Source: an uncultured delta proteobacterium (GTDB lineage Bacteria; UBA10199; GCA-002796325; 1-14-0-20-49-13). From it: DNA of 7,166 bases. Both the position numbers and the translations under genes were made by a program. The notes beneath the pieces are model-generated. The model was not told the DNA's origin. It searched no databases and saw only the letters and a list, made by a program, of their open reading frames with translations. The stretch covers positions 1-7,166 of the forward strand of contig CAIPVD010000032.1 in the NCBI GenBank assembly GCA_903868375.1, in the 5' to 3' direction. The first letter of the stretch is position 1. The number at the start of each line of letters is the position of its first letter. This document shows positions 5,854 to 7,166 of this stretch, piece by piece.

Positions 5854-7166
5854 ATGCCAAAGATCAATCGTGCAATAATAAGCCTATCCGACAAAGCTGG
5901 CGTAGTTGCGTTTGCAAGCGAGCTTCACAAGATGGGAGTAGAAATATTATCGACGGGCGGCACCGCCAAAACGCTCCGCGAAGCGAATATCCCGGTGATA
6001 GACGTTTCCGACTACACCGGTTCGCCGGAGGTTCTGGATGGCCGGCTTAAAACTCTGCATCCAAAGATCCATGGCGGATTGCTTGGCATGCGCAGCAATT
6101 CAAAGCATCAGCAGGAAATGTCGGCGAACGGGATACTTCCGATCGACATGGTCGTCGTGAATCTCTATCCGTTCGAGGCAACTATATCGAAAGAAGATTG
6201 CCCGTTCGATCATGCGGTTGAAAATATCGATATCGGCGGGCCTACGATGCTTCGTGCCGCTGCGAAGAACTGGCAAGACGTTGCCGTTGTTACGGATCCG
6301 GGCGATTACCCGCTCGTGATAGAAGAGATGAAGAAAAGCGGCGGAAATGTTTCGCGCGAAACCTGTTTTAAATTTGCGCAAAAAGTTTTTGCAACGACCT
6401 CGCGCTACGACGCGGCTATCTGCAATTATTTGAACTCGGCTGCTTGGGAGAACGAGCCGAAGGCACATGCTCTTGATTTTCCTGCCACATATTCTTTAAC
6501 ATATAACAAAGTGCAAGAACTTCGCTACGGCGAAAATCCGCATCAGAAGGCGGCGTTTTACAAATGCCCGCATCTGCCGAAGGATGTAGCCTGCATAACG
6601 AACGGCCGCCAGCTTCACGGCAAGGAACTTTCTTACAACAACATTATGGACGGCGATGCGGCGATAGAACTTGCTAGGGAATTCGCGAGCGATATGGCAG
6701 TTGTGATAATTAAACATGCAAACCCGTGCGGTGTTGCCATCTCGAACGAGAATCTCATTGCCGACGTTGCCAGGCATGGCGGCGCCAGCGGGAAGCTTGG
6801 CGAAAAAGATCTTGCCGATACGTTCATGAAAGCGCGCGACTGCGATCCTGTCAGCGCGTTCGGCGGAATAGTTGCTCTTACGCAGCCACTTGACGCTGCA
6901 ACCGCCAGGGCGATCGGAGAAACGTTCTTCGAAGTTATAATTGCACCGTCGTTCGAAGCGGATGCGCTGGAAATATTGAAGGCGAAGAAGAATCTAAGGC
7001 TGGTCGAGATCGGGGCTTTGGAAAGCGTCGGGAACAAGAAACTCCACGGGTTACGCAAGGTCGCTGGCGGCTTACTCGTTCAGGACGAGGATCACCTAAC
7101 GACACACGTTAAAGATTCTAAGGTCGTTACAAAGCGTAAACCTACCGATGAAGAACTATCGGCACT
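5854..7166 (+). CDS. purH: Bifunctional AICAR transformylase/IMP cyclohydrolase, 5' part
   Basis: PurH carries out the last two steps of purine synthesis: formylation of AICAR with 10-formyltetrahydrofolate, then ring closure to IMP. The frame is open from the ATG at 5854 to the window edge, giving 437 codons of an expected 510-530. The N-terminal cyclohydrolase domain shows STGGTAK (33-39), GRLKTLHPKIHGG (63-75, with K66) and NLYPF (103-107, with Y105). The transformylase domain shows RYGENPHQ, the catalytic KHANPCG (K287, H288) and DPVSAFGG (331-338). Between the last two motifs there are 37 residues where E. coli PurH has about 17. AAGG at 5840-5843 is a fair ribosome binding site ten bases before the start. 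It sits seven bases after mlaD, so it probably shares the operon transcript. Confidence 0.95.
   Translation, partial: MPKINRAIISLSDKAGVVAFASELHKMGVEILSTGGTAKTLREANIPVIDVSDYTGSPEVLDGRLKTLHPKIHGGLLGMRSNSKHQQEMSANGILPIDMVVVNLYPFEATISKEDCPFDHAVENIDIGGPTMLRAAAKNWQDVAVVTDPGDYPLVIEEMKKSGGNVSRETCFKFAQKVFATTSRYDAAICNYLNSAAWENEPKAHALDFPATYSLTYNKVQELRYGENPHQKAAFYKCPHLPKDVACITNGRQLHGKELSYNNIMDGDAAIELAREFASDMAVVIIKHANPCGVAISNENLIADVARHGGASGKLGEKDLADTFMKARDCDPVSAFGGIVALTQPLDAATARAIGETFFEVIIAPSFEADALEILKAKKNLRLVEIGALESVGNKKLHGLRKVAGGLLVQDEDHLTTHVKDSKVVTKRKPTDEELSA

Noticed and set aside
5854..7058. Open frames on the - strand under purH (6100-6468, 6496-6777, 6633-7058)
   Set aside because: They are antisense shadows of purH, whose motifs are intact along the whole stretch.

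Overview
The window is a 7.2 kb stretch of ordinary-looking bacterial chromosome with balanced base composition (roughly 45-50% GC by eye) and dense gene packing. An Mla-type phospholipid transporter with an MCE protein carrying a predicted outer-membrane-like C-terminal domain points to a diderm (Gram-negative-type) bacterium. Free use of ATA for isoleucine and the mixed gene order do not look like an enterobacterium. A deltaproteobacterium-like lineage or a diderm candidate phylum (Elusimicrobia/Margulisbacteria-like) would fit, but the phylum cannot be settled from this sequence alone. No mobile element, CRISPR array, tRNA or rRNA was seen.

Layout. Bases 1-286 hold the 3' end of rplS (ribosomal protein L19), which has an unusual acidic/Ala-rich tail. 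A near-perfect Rho-independent terminator (319-353) follows and runs almost into the start codon of rnhB (RNase HII, 358-996). On the opposite strand, 993-1766 encodes a metallo-beta-lactamase-fold hydrolase of the NAPE-PLD/UlaG-like type, and its stop codon overlaps that of rnhB. Only 32 bases separate its start from a rightward gene cluster: alr (alanine racemase, 1799-2941), mlaE (permease, 2946-3764), mlaF (ATPase, 3765-4487), mlaD (MCE protein, 4491-5846) and purH (5854 to beyond the window end). The gaps inside this cluster are 4, 0, 3 and 7 bases, so it is very probably one operon.

How the genes work together. Alr supplies D-alanine for peptidoglycan. MlaE, MlaF and MlaD form the core of an inner-membrane lipid transporter that maintains the outer membrane. 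PurH makes the last two steps of IMP synthesis. The operon thus joins envelope building with a housekeeping nucleotide gene. The divergent hydrolase resembles N-acyl-phosphatidylethanolamine-hydrolysing enzymes, so a lipid link with mlaEFD is conceivable but unproven.

I see no clear sign of a wholly new system. The points most worth a second look are the long C-terminal beta-rich domain of MlaD in an operon without mlaB or mlaC, the terminator whose 3' arm contains the probable rnhB ribosome binding site, and an insertion of about 20 residues in PurH.
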